A DNA stretch of 64,000 nt from Harmothoe impar (lineage: Eukaryota; Annelida; Polychaeta; Phyllodocida; Polynoidae): assembly GCA_947462335.1 (NCBI GenBank), contig OX381721.1:1364001-1428000 (forward strand), given 5' to 3'. Under the pieces are notes generated by a model. That model worked only from the letters and a program-made list of their open reading frames with translations. It ran no database searches and was not told the origin of the DNA. Position 1 is the first letter of the stretch. Each line of letters opens with the position of its first letter. The position numbers and the translations under genes are program-made. Positions 21,505-31,491 of the stretch are shown here, piece by piece.

Positions 21505-24360
21505 GAGGCTGACAACCTGTGTTCTACCTCACCCTGAGGCTGACAACCTGTGTTCTACCTCACCCTGAGGCTGACAACCTGTGTTCTACCTTACCCTGAG
21601 GCTGACAACCTGTGTTCTACCTCACCCTGAGGCTGACAACCTGTGTTCTACCTCACCCTGAGGCTGACAACCTGTGTTCTACCTTATACTGAGGCTGACA
21701 ACCTGTGTCTACCTTACCCTGAGGCTGACAACCTGTGTTCTACCTCACCCTGAGGCTACAACCTGTGTTCTACCTCACCCTGAGGCTACAACCTGTGTTC
21801 TACCTTACCCTGAGGCTGACAACCTGTGTTCTACCTCACCCTGAGGCTACAACCTGTGTTCTACCTTATACTGAGGCTGACACCCTGTGTTCTACCTTAC
21901 CCTGAGGCTGACACCCTGTGTTCTACCTTACCCTACGGCTGACAACCTGTGTTCTACCTCACCCTGAGGCTAACAACCTGTGTTCTACCTCACCCTGAGG
22001 CTGACAACCTGTGTTCTACCTCACCCTGAGGCTGACAACCTGTGTTCTACCTCACCCTGAGGCTGACAACCTGTGTTCTACCTTACCCTGAGGCTACAAC
22101 CTGTGTTCTACCTTACCCTGAGGCTGACACCCTGTGTTCTACCTTACCCTGAGGCTGACAACCTGTGTTCTACCTCACCCTGAGGCTAACAACCTGTGTT
22201 CTACCTCACCCTGAGGCTGACAACCTGTGTACTACCTCACCCTGAGGCTGACAACCTGTGTTCTACCTTACCCTGAGGCTGACAACCTGTGTTCTACCTC
22301 ACCCTGAGGCTACAACCTGTGTTCTACCTCACCCTGAGGCTGACAACCTGTGTTCTACCTCACCCTGAGGCTGACAACCTGTGTTCTACCTTACCCTGAG
22401 GCTGACAACCTGTGTTCTACCTTATCCTGAGGCTGACAACCTGTGTTCTACCTTATCCTGAGGCTGACAACCTGTGTTCTACCTTACCCTGAGGCTGACA
22501 ACCTGTGTTCTACCTTACCCTGAGGCTGACAACCTGTGTTCTACCTCACCCTGAGGCTGACAACCTGTGTTCTACCTCACCCTACAGCTGACAACCTGTG
22601 TTCTACCTTATCCTGAGGCTGACAACCTGTGTTCTACCTTATCCTGAGGCTGACAACCTGTGTTCTACCTTACCCTGAGGCTGACAACCTGTGTTCTACC
22701 TTATCCTGAGGCTGACAACCTGTGTTCTACCTTATCCTGAGGCTGACAACCTGTGTTCTACCTTACCCTGAGGCTGACAACCTGTGTTCTACCTCACCCT
22801 GAGGCTGACAACCTGTGTTCTACCTCACCCTACAGCTGACAACCTGTGTTCTACCTTATCCTGAGGCTGACAACCTGTGTTCTACCTCACCCTGAGGCTG
22901 ACAACCTGTGTTCTACCTCACCCTGAGGCTGACAACCTGTGTTCTACCTTACCCTGAGGCTGACAACCTGTGTTCTACCTCACCCTGAGGCTGACAACCT
23001 GTGTTCTACCTTACCTAGAGGCTGACAACCTGTGTTCTACCTCACCCTGAGGCTGACAACCTGTGTTCTACCTTACCCTGAGGCTACAACCTGTGTTCTA
23101 CCTTATACTGAGGCTGACAACCTGTGTTCTACCTCACCCTGAGGCTGACAACCTGTGTTCTACCTTACCCTGAGGCAGACAACCTGTGTTCTACCTTACC
23201 CTGAGGCTGACAACCTGTGTTCTACCTTACCCTGAGGCTGACAACCTGTGTTCTACCTCACCCTGAGGCTGACAACCTGTGTTCTACCTCACCCTGAGGC
23301 TGACAACCTGTGTTCTACCTTATCCTGAGGCTGACAACCTGTGTTCTACCTTACCCTGAGGCAGACAACCTGTGTTCTACCTCACCCTGAGGCTGACAAC
23401 CTGTGTTCTACCTTATCCTGAGGCTGACAACCTGTGTTCTACCTTACCCTGAGGCTGACAACCTGTGTTCTACCTTATCCTGAGGCTGACAACCTGTGTT
23501 CTACCTTACCCTGAGGCTGACAACCTGTGTTCTACCTCACCCTGAGGCTGACAACCTGTGTTCTACCTCACCCTGAGGCTGACAACCTGTGTTCTACCTT
23601 ATAAGGAGGCTGACAACCTGTGTTCTACCTCACCCTGAGGCTGACAACCTGTGTTCTACCTTACCCTGAGGCTGACAACCTGTGTTCTACCTTACCCTGA
23701 GGCTGACAACCTGTGTTCTACCTCACCCTGAGGCTACAACCTGTGTTCTACCTTATAAGGAGGCTGACAACCTGTGTTCTACCTTATACGGAGGCTGACA
23801 ACCTGTGTTCTACCTTATACGGAGGCTGACAACCTGTGTTCTACCTTATACGGAGGCAGACAACCTGTGTTCTACCTCACCCTGAGGCTGACAACCTGTG
23901 TTCTACCTTACCCTGAGGCTGACAACCTGTGTTCTACCTTACCCTGAGGCTGACAACCTGTGTTCTACCTCACCCTGAGGCTGACAACCTGTGTTCTACC
24001 TCACCCTGAGGCAGACAACCTGTGTTCTACCTCACCCTGAGGCTGACAACCTGTGTTCTACCTTACCCTGAGGCTGACAACCTGTGTTCTACCTCACCCT
24101 GAGGCTAACAACCTGTGTTCTACCTTATACTGAGGCTGACAACCTGTGTTCTACCTTACCCTGAGGCTAACAACCTGTGTTCTACCTCACCCTGAGGCTG
24201 ACAACCTGTGTTCTACCTCACCCTGAGGCTGACAACCTGTGTTCTACCTCACCCTGAGGCTGACAACCTGTGTTCTACCTTACCCTGAGGCTGACAACCT
24301 GTGTTCTACCTCACCCTGAGGCTGACAACCTGTGTTCTACCTTATACTGAGGCTGACAAC
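21505..24360. repeat. 31-bp tandem repeat array, about 92 units
   Basis: The unit is gaggctgacaacctgtg followed by ttctacctcaccct. Variants differ mainly in the last seven bases (TCACCCT, TTACCCT, TTATCCT, TTATACT, TTATAAG, TTATACG), with some 30-bp units lacking one base of ctgac. Because 31 is not a multiple of three and each unit carries TGA, it cannot encode a long protein. There are no unique spacers, so it is not a CRISPR array. Confidence 0.98.
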
Positions 24361-24602
24361 CCGAGGCCATCTGCAGTACTACAACTACTTACACTTTAAG
24401 GGCTGCATACTGCTTTGCTGCATTATGTCCTGGGTTATAACAGTGGATGACTGTAGCCCTGGCTGTACTCACCAGTACTGAATTCAAGCATCATACAGGG
24501 CCTATGGGGTTGTTATCCTCTAGAATGAGCTTAATAATGCATGAATGCAGCCCTGGTCAGCAGACTCACTAGGGGTGCATTCATGGACTATGAAGCCCTT
24601 AA

Positions 24603-24851
24603 GGTAGGGTTTCAGGGTAATTCAGCTGGGCATATTTTTAGTGTATTATTTACCACAGATTTGTTCAAAGTGTATACAACACAAACCAATCTGACTGGAA
24701 TTAATGTTTCCTTCAAAAAAAAGAAAATGGAATTTACTTGAAGGGTACATCGATTCCAGTCAGATTGGTGTATGTTACATATAGTTTTAGCATACCTGTG
24801 GCAGATAATGCACTAAAAATGTATTCAGCGGAATTACCCTGAAACCCTACC
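24603..24851. mobile_element. 249-bp foldback MITE with TTAA flanks
   Basis: About 59-bp imperfect terminal inverted repeats begin ggtagggtttcagggtaatt. A second internal inverted pair (accaatctgactggaat) continues the fold. TTAA flanks both ends (24599-24602, 24852-24855). TTAA duplications are typical of piggyBac and Kolobok groups. Its GG-initial ends do not match the usual piggyBac CC start, so the class is open. Confidence 0.8.
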
Positions 24852-24855
24852 TTAA

Positions 24856-26332
24856 AGGTCTAAGGCACTGTCTGTAGCTAAGGCAAAGCTTCAGTGCAGG
24901 AAGAATCTATATGACAGAAAGGTCTCTCAATGATTCAGTGGTGAATCAGATGGCAAAGAATAGGATTCCACTAGACGCCATTTTGAATTCCAGACAGGTC
25001 ATGTGACACTCAGGAGCATGCAGTAGGATTTGTGGGGGAGCATTTAACCAGCTCCGAAAGCTACTTTAACCATACGCATGTTTTTAAATAGTTGAAGCAG
25101 AAGATTGATCTTATATTTCAAAAATATTCATACAAGGTGATGCAGTTAAGTCCATGTCAACAAGTATGTACATGGCACAAACTCCTGAGTTATGCAGTTT
25201 TGGGGCAGAGGAGGGTCAAACTAGAAAGTTCTTTATATGTTTAAACAAGTTGATTATATTGAAAAGTATATATCTTGGCTCCTTGGAACACTTTTTGATA
25301 AATCTCTAACCCTAGCGGTTCAGTTTTTATTGCCTCGCAAAGCCGATCTTCCTTATTTCGGGTGATTCCGAGACGGAAAATACATGGATATTGATTTCTT
25401 GGTGTTAGATACATCATAGCAACTCCTAATTTTGTTTACAACATGGTACAACATGTATCTAAAAGTATTCAAAAAATTGATATCCTCAAAAAAAAACTTT
25501 CTTGAGTTACCTTACCATCTGGGATACAATGGATATACTGTGTATACTGTGTATAAATTGTGCTGACAATAGACACTTAAAAGGCTCTGGTGAAAAAAAT
25601 ACAGTAAATATCTAGTGAAATCCACGTGAATCAATTGACTATACCATAGGGCTAATAGAAAATGATATCAGGGATAGGTTGTTACTGTCTCAGTAGACAC
25701 GGGAGACATGTAAAACATGTTATACTAGGGGTTTTTGACGTTTTTAGGGTTTTTTGGGCCTTTGGAGGGCCAGAAAAGGGGAAATATTGGGCCAATACAC
25801 AAAAGAAAAAAATTCCCGAATTGTTAAGATGTTTTTTCACATATACCTAATTTTTGAAAAAAATTGGTGCAAAACTGGTTATTCTGTAGGGCTATAAGCC
25901 TGAAAAGGGCCAGAAAAAGGTAGAACAACATAAGTCAGAGGTTTGAGCCACATGAGTGGTGTTTCCACAATTACTAATATAGCTGGGTAACTACATATTG
26001 TGCTTTGCCATAAGATGAGTGATGTGATATAGAGGCGATTGAGGTATAGAGGTGATTTTCCTTGTTACTATATCTTCCTAAGAATGAATTTTTTCATTTA
26101 TATATGACATGGAACTGAGTCCTACCTTTAGGTTATCCAAAGCAGAAACTCACCTGAAAGGGAAAATAACTTGTATTAGTCTAACATAATTGTATCAGTA
26201 TTATTATTATAGATATTGACAAGATGATAGATGAACCCTGTCTCGATACAAATCTATTTTAGGAACCCGCTCAAAGCAAATACCACTTGAGTTATGTGAC
26301 TTGTACCATTCTAGATACAGTGTAAGTAGTAG
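24856..26332. other. no feature seen
   Basis: AT-rich non-coding sequence. The short phrase gggccagaaaa occurs twice near 25770 and 25910. No ORF of note. Confidence 0.55.
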
Positions 26333-26604
26333 GTCAAATAAAAAAGAGGTTTGTTTCAGGTAACATGGGCAGAAAGTCTAGGGTCCGTAGGATGGATATT
26401 TTTTCTTTTTTACCTTTTTCTTTGCAGCCCCTCCATAAATTTAACAAAACAGCCTAAAAATGGGAGAAAAAAGTCCAAATTTTTGTTAACCTAAAGTTGA
26501 CCCCAACAAAGTGCAAAAAGTTTCTTCAAAATTGCTTGTAAAGAAATAGGCCCTGTTTTGATAGGGTTGACCGGGTGACCTGAAACAAACCCCTTTTTTT
26601 GGCC
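26333..26604. mobile_element. MITE family 1, copy 2
   Basis: The left end is gtcaaataaaaaagaggtttg and the right end …aaacccctttttttggcc. TAG flanks both sides (26330-26332, 26605-26607). The interior shares cctgttttgatagggt with copy 1. Confidence 0.85.
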
Positions 26605-26920
26605 TAGTTAGAAATGTGGCTGAGGACTAAGCCTGAACAACTGAGGTCCCACTTTCTGCCTTATTGAAATACACACCTTTTAATTCTCATTTGAGATACA
26701 ACTAGTACACAACAAAACAATTTAAACGAGAAGGGGAATTTGTAAATTTACAGCATGGCCATAGTTTATTGCTGTACGGTAAAATACCTATTGGACTGGC
26801 AATGGAGGGAAGTCTCTATCATGATGAAATTCCCTGAGGCAGCCACAACCCCTACAGTGTGAGGCAGCATCAGTAAATGTATGTATCTAATAACAAACAG
26901 CATCAGTAGGTGTATATATC

Positions 26921-27466
26921 TGTAGTTGGTCTCTTACTACGTATGTAACACTTGAGTACAAAAACCAGACAAGGTAAATTAGACTTTAATATACGGCGAC
27001 TTTATTGTAAAGGTAACTCTTGTGTATTATAGTACAAGTATAACCAGCGGATATACAAGATCAGAACAGATATATAATACAGTGGGGCAACCCTACAGCA
27101 TAGAGTTAAGCCCGTGAGCACAGGGTGGTCATGTCACGACAGTCCCAAACCTGACTGACTTCCAATGGAGAAGTAGCCGTCTTATATACAGCGCTGCATA
27201 ACCACGTGACCGTACTAGCAGCGCCACCTGTTAGGTTTAGTTATGTAAAATGCTTATGTAACAACTGCCGACGGTAACCGAAGGTGGTACCGGTACACTA
27301 CCGTATAGATAACCGAACTAGAGGAGTCGGTGTATGTAACGAACCGACGACACTAGTTAGCTGAATAAAACAGTTATTAAACACAATAGAACCGTGTTGT
27401 CTTACATCATACAATATACAATAGATATACAACAATAACAGTTAGACTTATAGTCAACCCGTTACA
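26921..27466 (-). repeat. 3' LTR of element B (546 bp)
   Basis: TGTAACGGG…CCAACTACA on the minus strand. It contains a CACGTG E-box, TATATAAG (27182-27190) and AATAAA. It carries a block of about 65 bp (27284-27348 region) that is missing from the 5' LTR. Confidence 0.95.
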
Positions 27467-27480
27467 CTACCCCCCTTAAG
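27467..27480 (-). promoter_or_regulatory. polypurine tract of element B
   Basis: The minus strand reads CTTAAGGGGGGTAG directly before the 3' LTR, the expected place for the plus-strand primer. Confidence 0.8.
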
Positions 27481-28398
27481 AATGTAGGAAGGGTTGGTTT
27501 TATAATAATAATACCTCTTGGATACATTATATACCACGTATATCTATTTATCAACAAGTAACATTTCTACTCATAGTAACAACAGGCATACATACATGAA
27601 CAACCAAGTTAACATGTATATAACAGTTTATATCAACAGTATAGTCTTTGGTATCAAACCATAGTCCCGTAGGCACATGATATAAAAACTGTCCAACTGA
27701 TAGTCCTAGACTAGTATCAGTTAATAGTAAAGGCACCAATAACCACCTTGGAAACTCAACACATCACCTACTACATTCAGCAATGGTGCGAATCCGTGTG
27801 GAGTTAGTGTCCTTATATATAAATAATAGAACTATAATAGTTCTCACTTCCTTTGGCGAAGAAAAGTTTTATAATTGGAACTATAGTAGTTCCCACTTCC
27901 TTTGGCGTAGAAAAGTTTATATATAAAAATCCATAGTAGCGTATCCTAAATAAGGTGGGATAGATCGTCATCCTTATTAGGGGCGGTACTCCAGTACCTA
28001 GCAGTTTATGGTGGTAGAGATGGATAGAGTCCAGCACCGGTATAGTGCTTCCATCTCTTGTGAAATATAAATATAAAAAGGTAGGTCCGTGCCTCCCTAT
28101 AAATAAGTATCACAGGAGGATGATCCATATAATAGTTTATAGGTCACACAGTAATATAGTGACCACAGGATCAGGAGCCCTGGACAGTAGTAGAGCACCG
28201 ACGGTTGTGGCTTAGGTGTAAACCACGGTTGAAGACATCAGGCTGTTTCCAGTTTGGTGGCAGTAGAGACTACGTTAAGTCACGACAGCACCGTCGGTCT
28301 GCTTCGGTTGTCCAGGGGCGTGTAGCTGCGTCGATGGTTTAGTTTTACCTCCGAGGGGCGGAACAGTGCACCCCAGAGGGCCTGACAGGGGACCATCC
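27481..28398 (-). other. 3' untranslated region of element B
   Basis: About 900 bp between the ORF3 stop and the polypurine tract. It contains a local duplication (gttc(t/c)cacttcctttggcg(a/t)agaaaagttt at about 27840 and 27890). No ORF of note is seen. Confidence 0.6.
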
Positions 28399-30810
28399 TT
28401 AGGTGTCCATAGGGACACCGCCGGATGGCTTTCCTTCCCCATCAGGACTTCCTCCAGGAGGGGCCTCCGTGGTGCAAACCACAGCAGCCTCCACCTGGAG
28501 AGGAAGGGCTCCACCTGGAGCTACCGAGAGGGTACTCGGCGCCACAGTAGGCTCCCCGCCGCTGACCACCCGGGTAGAGTGTGCCATGAAAGAGAATGGC
28601 ATCTCATACCTAGGTGGGTGTACTGACAGTACTGGGGTCACAGGAGGAGCAGGCCTTGCGGCAAGCCCCAACCTGGACTGGAGATCTGGAAAACCAGTTC
28701 TCTCCCACTCTGTCAGCTTCAGCCCGAATTGTCGGAAGAACTTGGCGTCACAAGTTGTCAACCTTGATTCAAGCTGCTCGATCGTAGCCCTCCAGAGGGC
28801 ATGATCTTGCTCCAGATTCGCCTCACGCTCGGCAAGGACTCTGGTGCGTTCAGCGACCCAAGCTTTTCCTTCCCGGATAGCCTGTTCTCTGAGCAACTTG
28901 TACTGCTCAAAGTAGGACTTCTCCAAGAAAGAAACCTGAAACTGGAGTAGCTTACTTGCGTTTTCAGCCATTTTCGCCCTGTAGCACTCAAATCCGGGGA
29001 CTAGAGTGTCAGAGAATCCAGTGTCATAAGCAGGTCCGTCTCCAGGCAACACAGGTAACCCTGCTAGCCCTTCGTCAACAGCCCTGTGCTCAGGTACTGG
29101 AGTCACCTCGTCATCCCTTGCGGGGTCAGAGGTTGCTCCGTGCTGGGGTGGAGCAGTCGGCTGGGCTGACGCCCCATCCGGCTGTTGTACCTCTACCTGT
29201 TCAGCGTCACTGACAGGTGAGATACCCTCCTGTGTAGCCAAAGCTTTCTTTTGCTTCTGGCTCCACTTGTACTGCTTGACATAGTCAGCAGCAACCTGAC
29301 CCGCCTGCTCGTCACCCAAAGAGTTCTGAACAATAGCCAGTGCATCACCCAGTTTCTGTCTTTCCTGCCGGGGCAGTTGGTCAGCAACCGGGGGCAATGC
29401 AACCGAAGATACCGTGACGGTACCGACGGTTTGGCTACGGTCGACCTCAGATGTTACCGTGGCGGTGGCGACACGTTTCTTCGCAGGTTCACTGCGGGAA
29501 CGGTCACGCCCACCTTTGGTATCATCCTTGGATGACTGGCGGCCCCTTTTCAGATCTTTCTTCTTAGGAGGGGTATCCTTTTTGACAGTGGGCATCGGAA
29601 TTTCTGTATCTGGCCCGAGATCGGTTTGTTCGCACTTGGCGCCCTTACACAATCTCTCCCAGTCAGCTTCCGTGAGGTAATTCCACTGTTTAAGTTTGTT
29701 GGTACGCCACTTATACTGTAGATTTCCTACACGTTTGTGGCACCCCCAAACCTTCAGTGCAGCCTCAACTCCACGACTAATAGTGCGCTTGTGAACGCCC
29801 TTATTGTCGCAAAGATGCCTTACCAAATCAGCCCTCCGTTGGCAACGGAATAGCTCGCCGTCACTGTACTCAGGGCAGGAGGTCGAAGAACTCCCACTCA
29901 CACAGTACAAGTAGGGACGCACATTCATGTGCTTTTCTACTAAATGACGGGCAAACTTGAGCAGGTCTGGCCACCGTTTTGCGGCTGTCGCAGTCCCTTT
30001 CAGGCGCTGACAGCGAACATACGGGCAGGGATCCCCTGGCACGTAGTTCTTCCAAGCATATTTCAGCTTGGAGCGGCATGACTTGTGGATGTTAGGTTTA
30101 TTCCCGTCCAACACTGCCCTGAGGTACACGAGGTACCAGTCAATGGGGTAGGAGTCACCTGTCAACCAGTCTTCGTCATCCGAACCCTCGGTCGTGTGAG
30201 GTGCAGGAAGAGCCATTTTGCCATTTTCCTGAACTAAGTCAGAAAGGCTAAGGTTCTTCCGGTCATCATCACGGAGACACAAGTTCAGACGAACATGCGC
30301 TGCCTTGGCGCGGAGGCGGCGATTGGCCCTGCTCTCTGCGACAGACCATCCTTCGGCTTCCGCCTTGGATACTCTATCAGCAATAGCTTTGAGCCTTTCT
30401 GCCTCAGTCGGTGCGACCTCTTTGGTAGCAGGAGTTTCAGGGGAAGATACAATCCTCCTCTTAGGTCTCCGCTTCCGTTTGGTCTTGACCCGAACCGTGG
30501 ACCCGTCTGATGAATCACCATCAGGGACCGTCGGTTCTTTTGCCACTACACCGGCGGGTTTCGGAGAAGATCCCCCAGCAGGGTTCTTCTCCTGGTTGGT
30601 ATTACTACCACCCAGACCAGGTTCTGTTTTCGGAACAGCATCACCCGACCCCTCAGGGTTAGGTTCTGCTGGTACCGAAGCCGAGCCTTGACCGACGGTT
30701 GGAGCACTGGTAGTGTCCATTTCCGTGTCAGACTCGAGAACTCGGTCTTCCCCATCGGAGGCTTCAGCCTTCTCCGGGGCCGTGCATTTGCCATCTACAC
30801 GGGCTGCCAT
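28399..30810 (-). CDS. ORF3 of element B: two-finger zinc protein with coiled coil
   Basis: An 803-residue intact ORF in the env position. The start is the ATG at 30810-30808. A basic nuclear-localisation-like cluster (KTKRKRRPKRR) lies near 109-119 and a DDEDW acidic motif at 211-215. Zinc fingers: C262-x4-C267-x21-H289-x4-H294, then C303-x8-C312-x19-H332-x7-H340. A Lys-rich segment follows at about 400-440. A coiled-coil-like region with many Glu and Arg residues follows at about 590-670, and then a Pro/Gly-rich tail. There is no signal peptide, fusion peptide or membrane anchor. The finger region and DDEDW motif match ORF3 of element A in order and spacing, while the flanks do not. I infer a nuclear nucleic-acid-binding accessory protein of unknown role. 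It sits behind its own promoter. Confidence 0.9.
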   Translation of the reverse strand: MAARVDGKCTAPEKAEASDGEDRVLESDTEMDTTSAPTVGQGSASVPAEPNPEGSGDAVPKTEPGLGGSNTNQEKNPAGGSSPKPAGVVAKEPTVPDGDSSDGSTVRVKTKRKRRPKRRIVSSPETPATKEVAPTEAERLKAIADRVSKAEAEGWSVAESRANRRLRAKAAHVRLNLCLRDDDRKNLSLSDLVQENGKMALPAPHTTEGSDDEDWLTGDSYPIDWYLVYLRAVLDGNKPNIHKSCRSKLKYAWKNYVPGDPCPYVRCQRLKGTATAAKRWPDLLKFARHLVEKHMNVRPYLYCVSGSSSTSCPEYSDGELFRCQRRADLVRHLCDNKGVHKRTISRGVEAALKVWGCHKRVGNLQYKWRTNKLKQWNYLTEADWERLCKGAKCEQTDLGPDTEIPMPTVKKDTPPKKKDLKRGRQSSKDDTKGGRDRSRSEPAKKRVATATVTSEVDRSQTVGTVTVSSVALPPVADQLPRQERQKLGDALAIVQNSLGDEQAGQVAADYVKQYKWSQKQKKALATQEGISPVSDAEQVEVQQPDGASAQPTAPPQHGATSDPARDDEVTPVPEHRAVDEGLAGLPVLPGDGPAYDTGFSDTLVPGFECYRAKMAENASKLLQFQVSFLEKSYFEQYKLLREQAIREGKAWVAERTRVLAEREANLEQDHALWRATIEQLESRLTTCDAKFFRQFGLKLTEWERTGFPDLQSRLGLAARPAPPVTPVLSVHPPRYEMPFSFMAHSTRVVSGGEPTVAPSTLSVAPGGALPLQVEAAVVCTTEAPPGGSPDGEGKPSGGVPMDT

Positions 30811-31491
30811 ACCGTTAGCTCAGGCGTAGGTGAACCTCACGGTTCACTCAGCCTAGCCTTTAGTAGGACAGCAAGCAAACAATAGTGTAGGTACTGCCGG
30901 GCAGACCTAGGCACCACTGATCAACACGTTACCCTACGGGCAAACGTGCTGATCTGAAGAAGCCTGGCTGCCTGTGGGGCTTATATACCCCACCCGTCCC
31001 CCGTGACCCCGCCCCTTGACCGGCTTCTCAGCCAATCAGGGGTCGCGTCTCCAAGACGCGCCGAGGTGACCCAATTTCTCACGGCTCATTTGGCGGGAGA
31101 AACCGATCAGGTGACGCGGGCAGCGCCCTTCCCACGCCTGGCATATCCGACGGTGGAAGCACTCACTGTTGTTTACAATTTTCGTGGCGGAGCCACCGGA
31201 AAACCCGGGAATGATGTACCGGCGTTAGAGGACATACACAGCAGCGTGTTACTAAGCAATATGTGGTCAAAACTAATCCCATACTTAGAATTAATCGGCA
31301 AAGCCAGCCACCCGCCCTGAACACGTGCTTTTCTACCTCCAACGGATAACCACACCGGATAACCCGTCTCTTCTCGTTGTGTTTTGGTGATCGAGTACCG
31401 GGCCAATGACCACCGGCCCAGTACGGAACTGTCCATGGAAATTTAATCAAGCCAGCAGCTAAATGTCGTCAACAAGGTAAGAAAAAAATGT
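30811..31491 (-). promoter_or_regulatory. internal promoter for ORF3, element B
   Basis: On the minus strand a CCAAT box (31032-31036, inverted), a GC box GGGGCGGGG (31007-31015) and GGTATATAAGCC (30979-30988) are spaced 25-30 bp apart. That is a textbook core promoter facing ORF3. Initiation near 30955 would leave a 5' UTR of about 145 nt. Further upstream, TTTGGCGGGAGAAA (31089-31102, plus strand) resembles an E2F site. The rest of the 680-bp spacer has no ORF on the element strand. Confidence 0.7.

Noticed and set aside
21505..24360. CRISPR-like direct repeats
   Set aside because: Units are contiguous with no unique spacers, and the context is eukaryotic.
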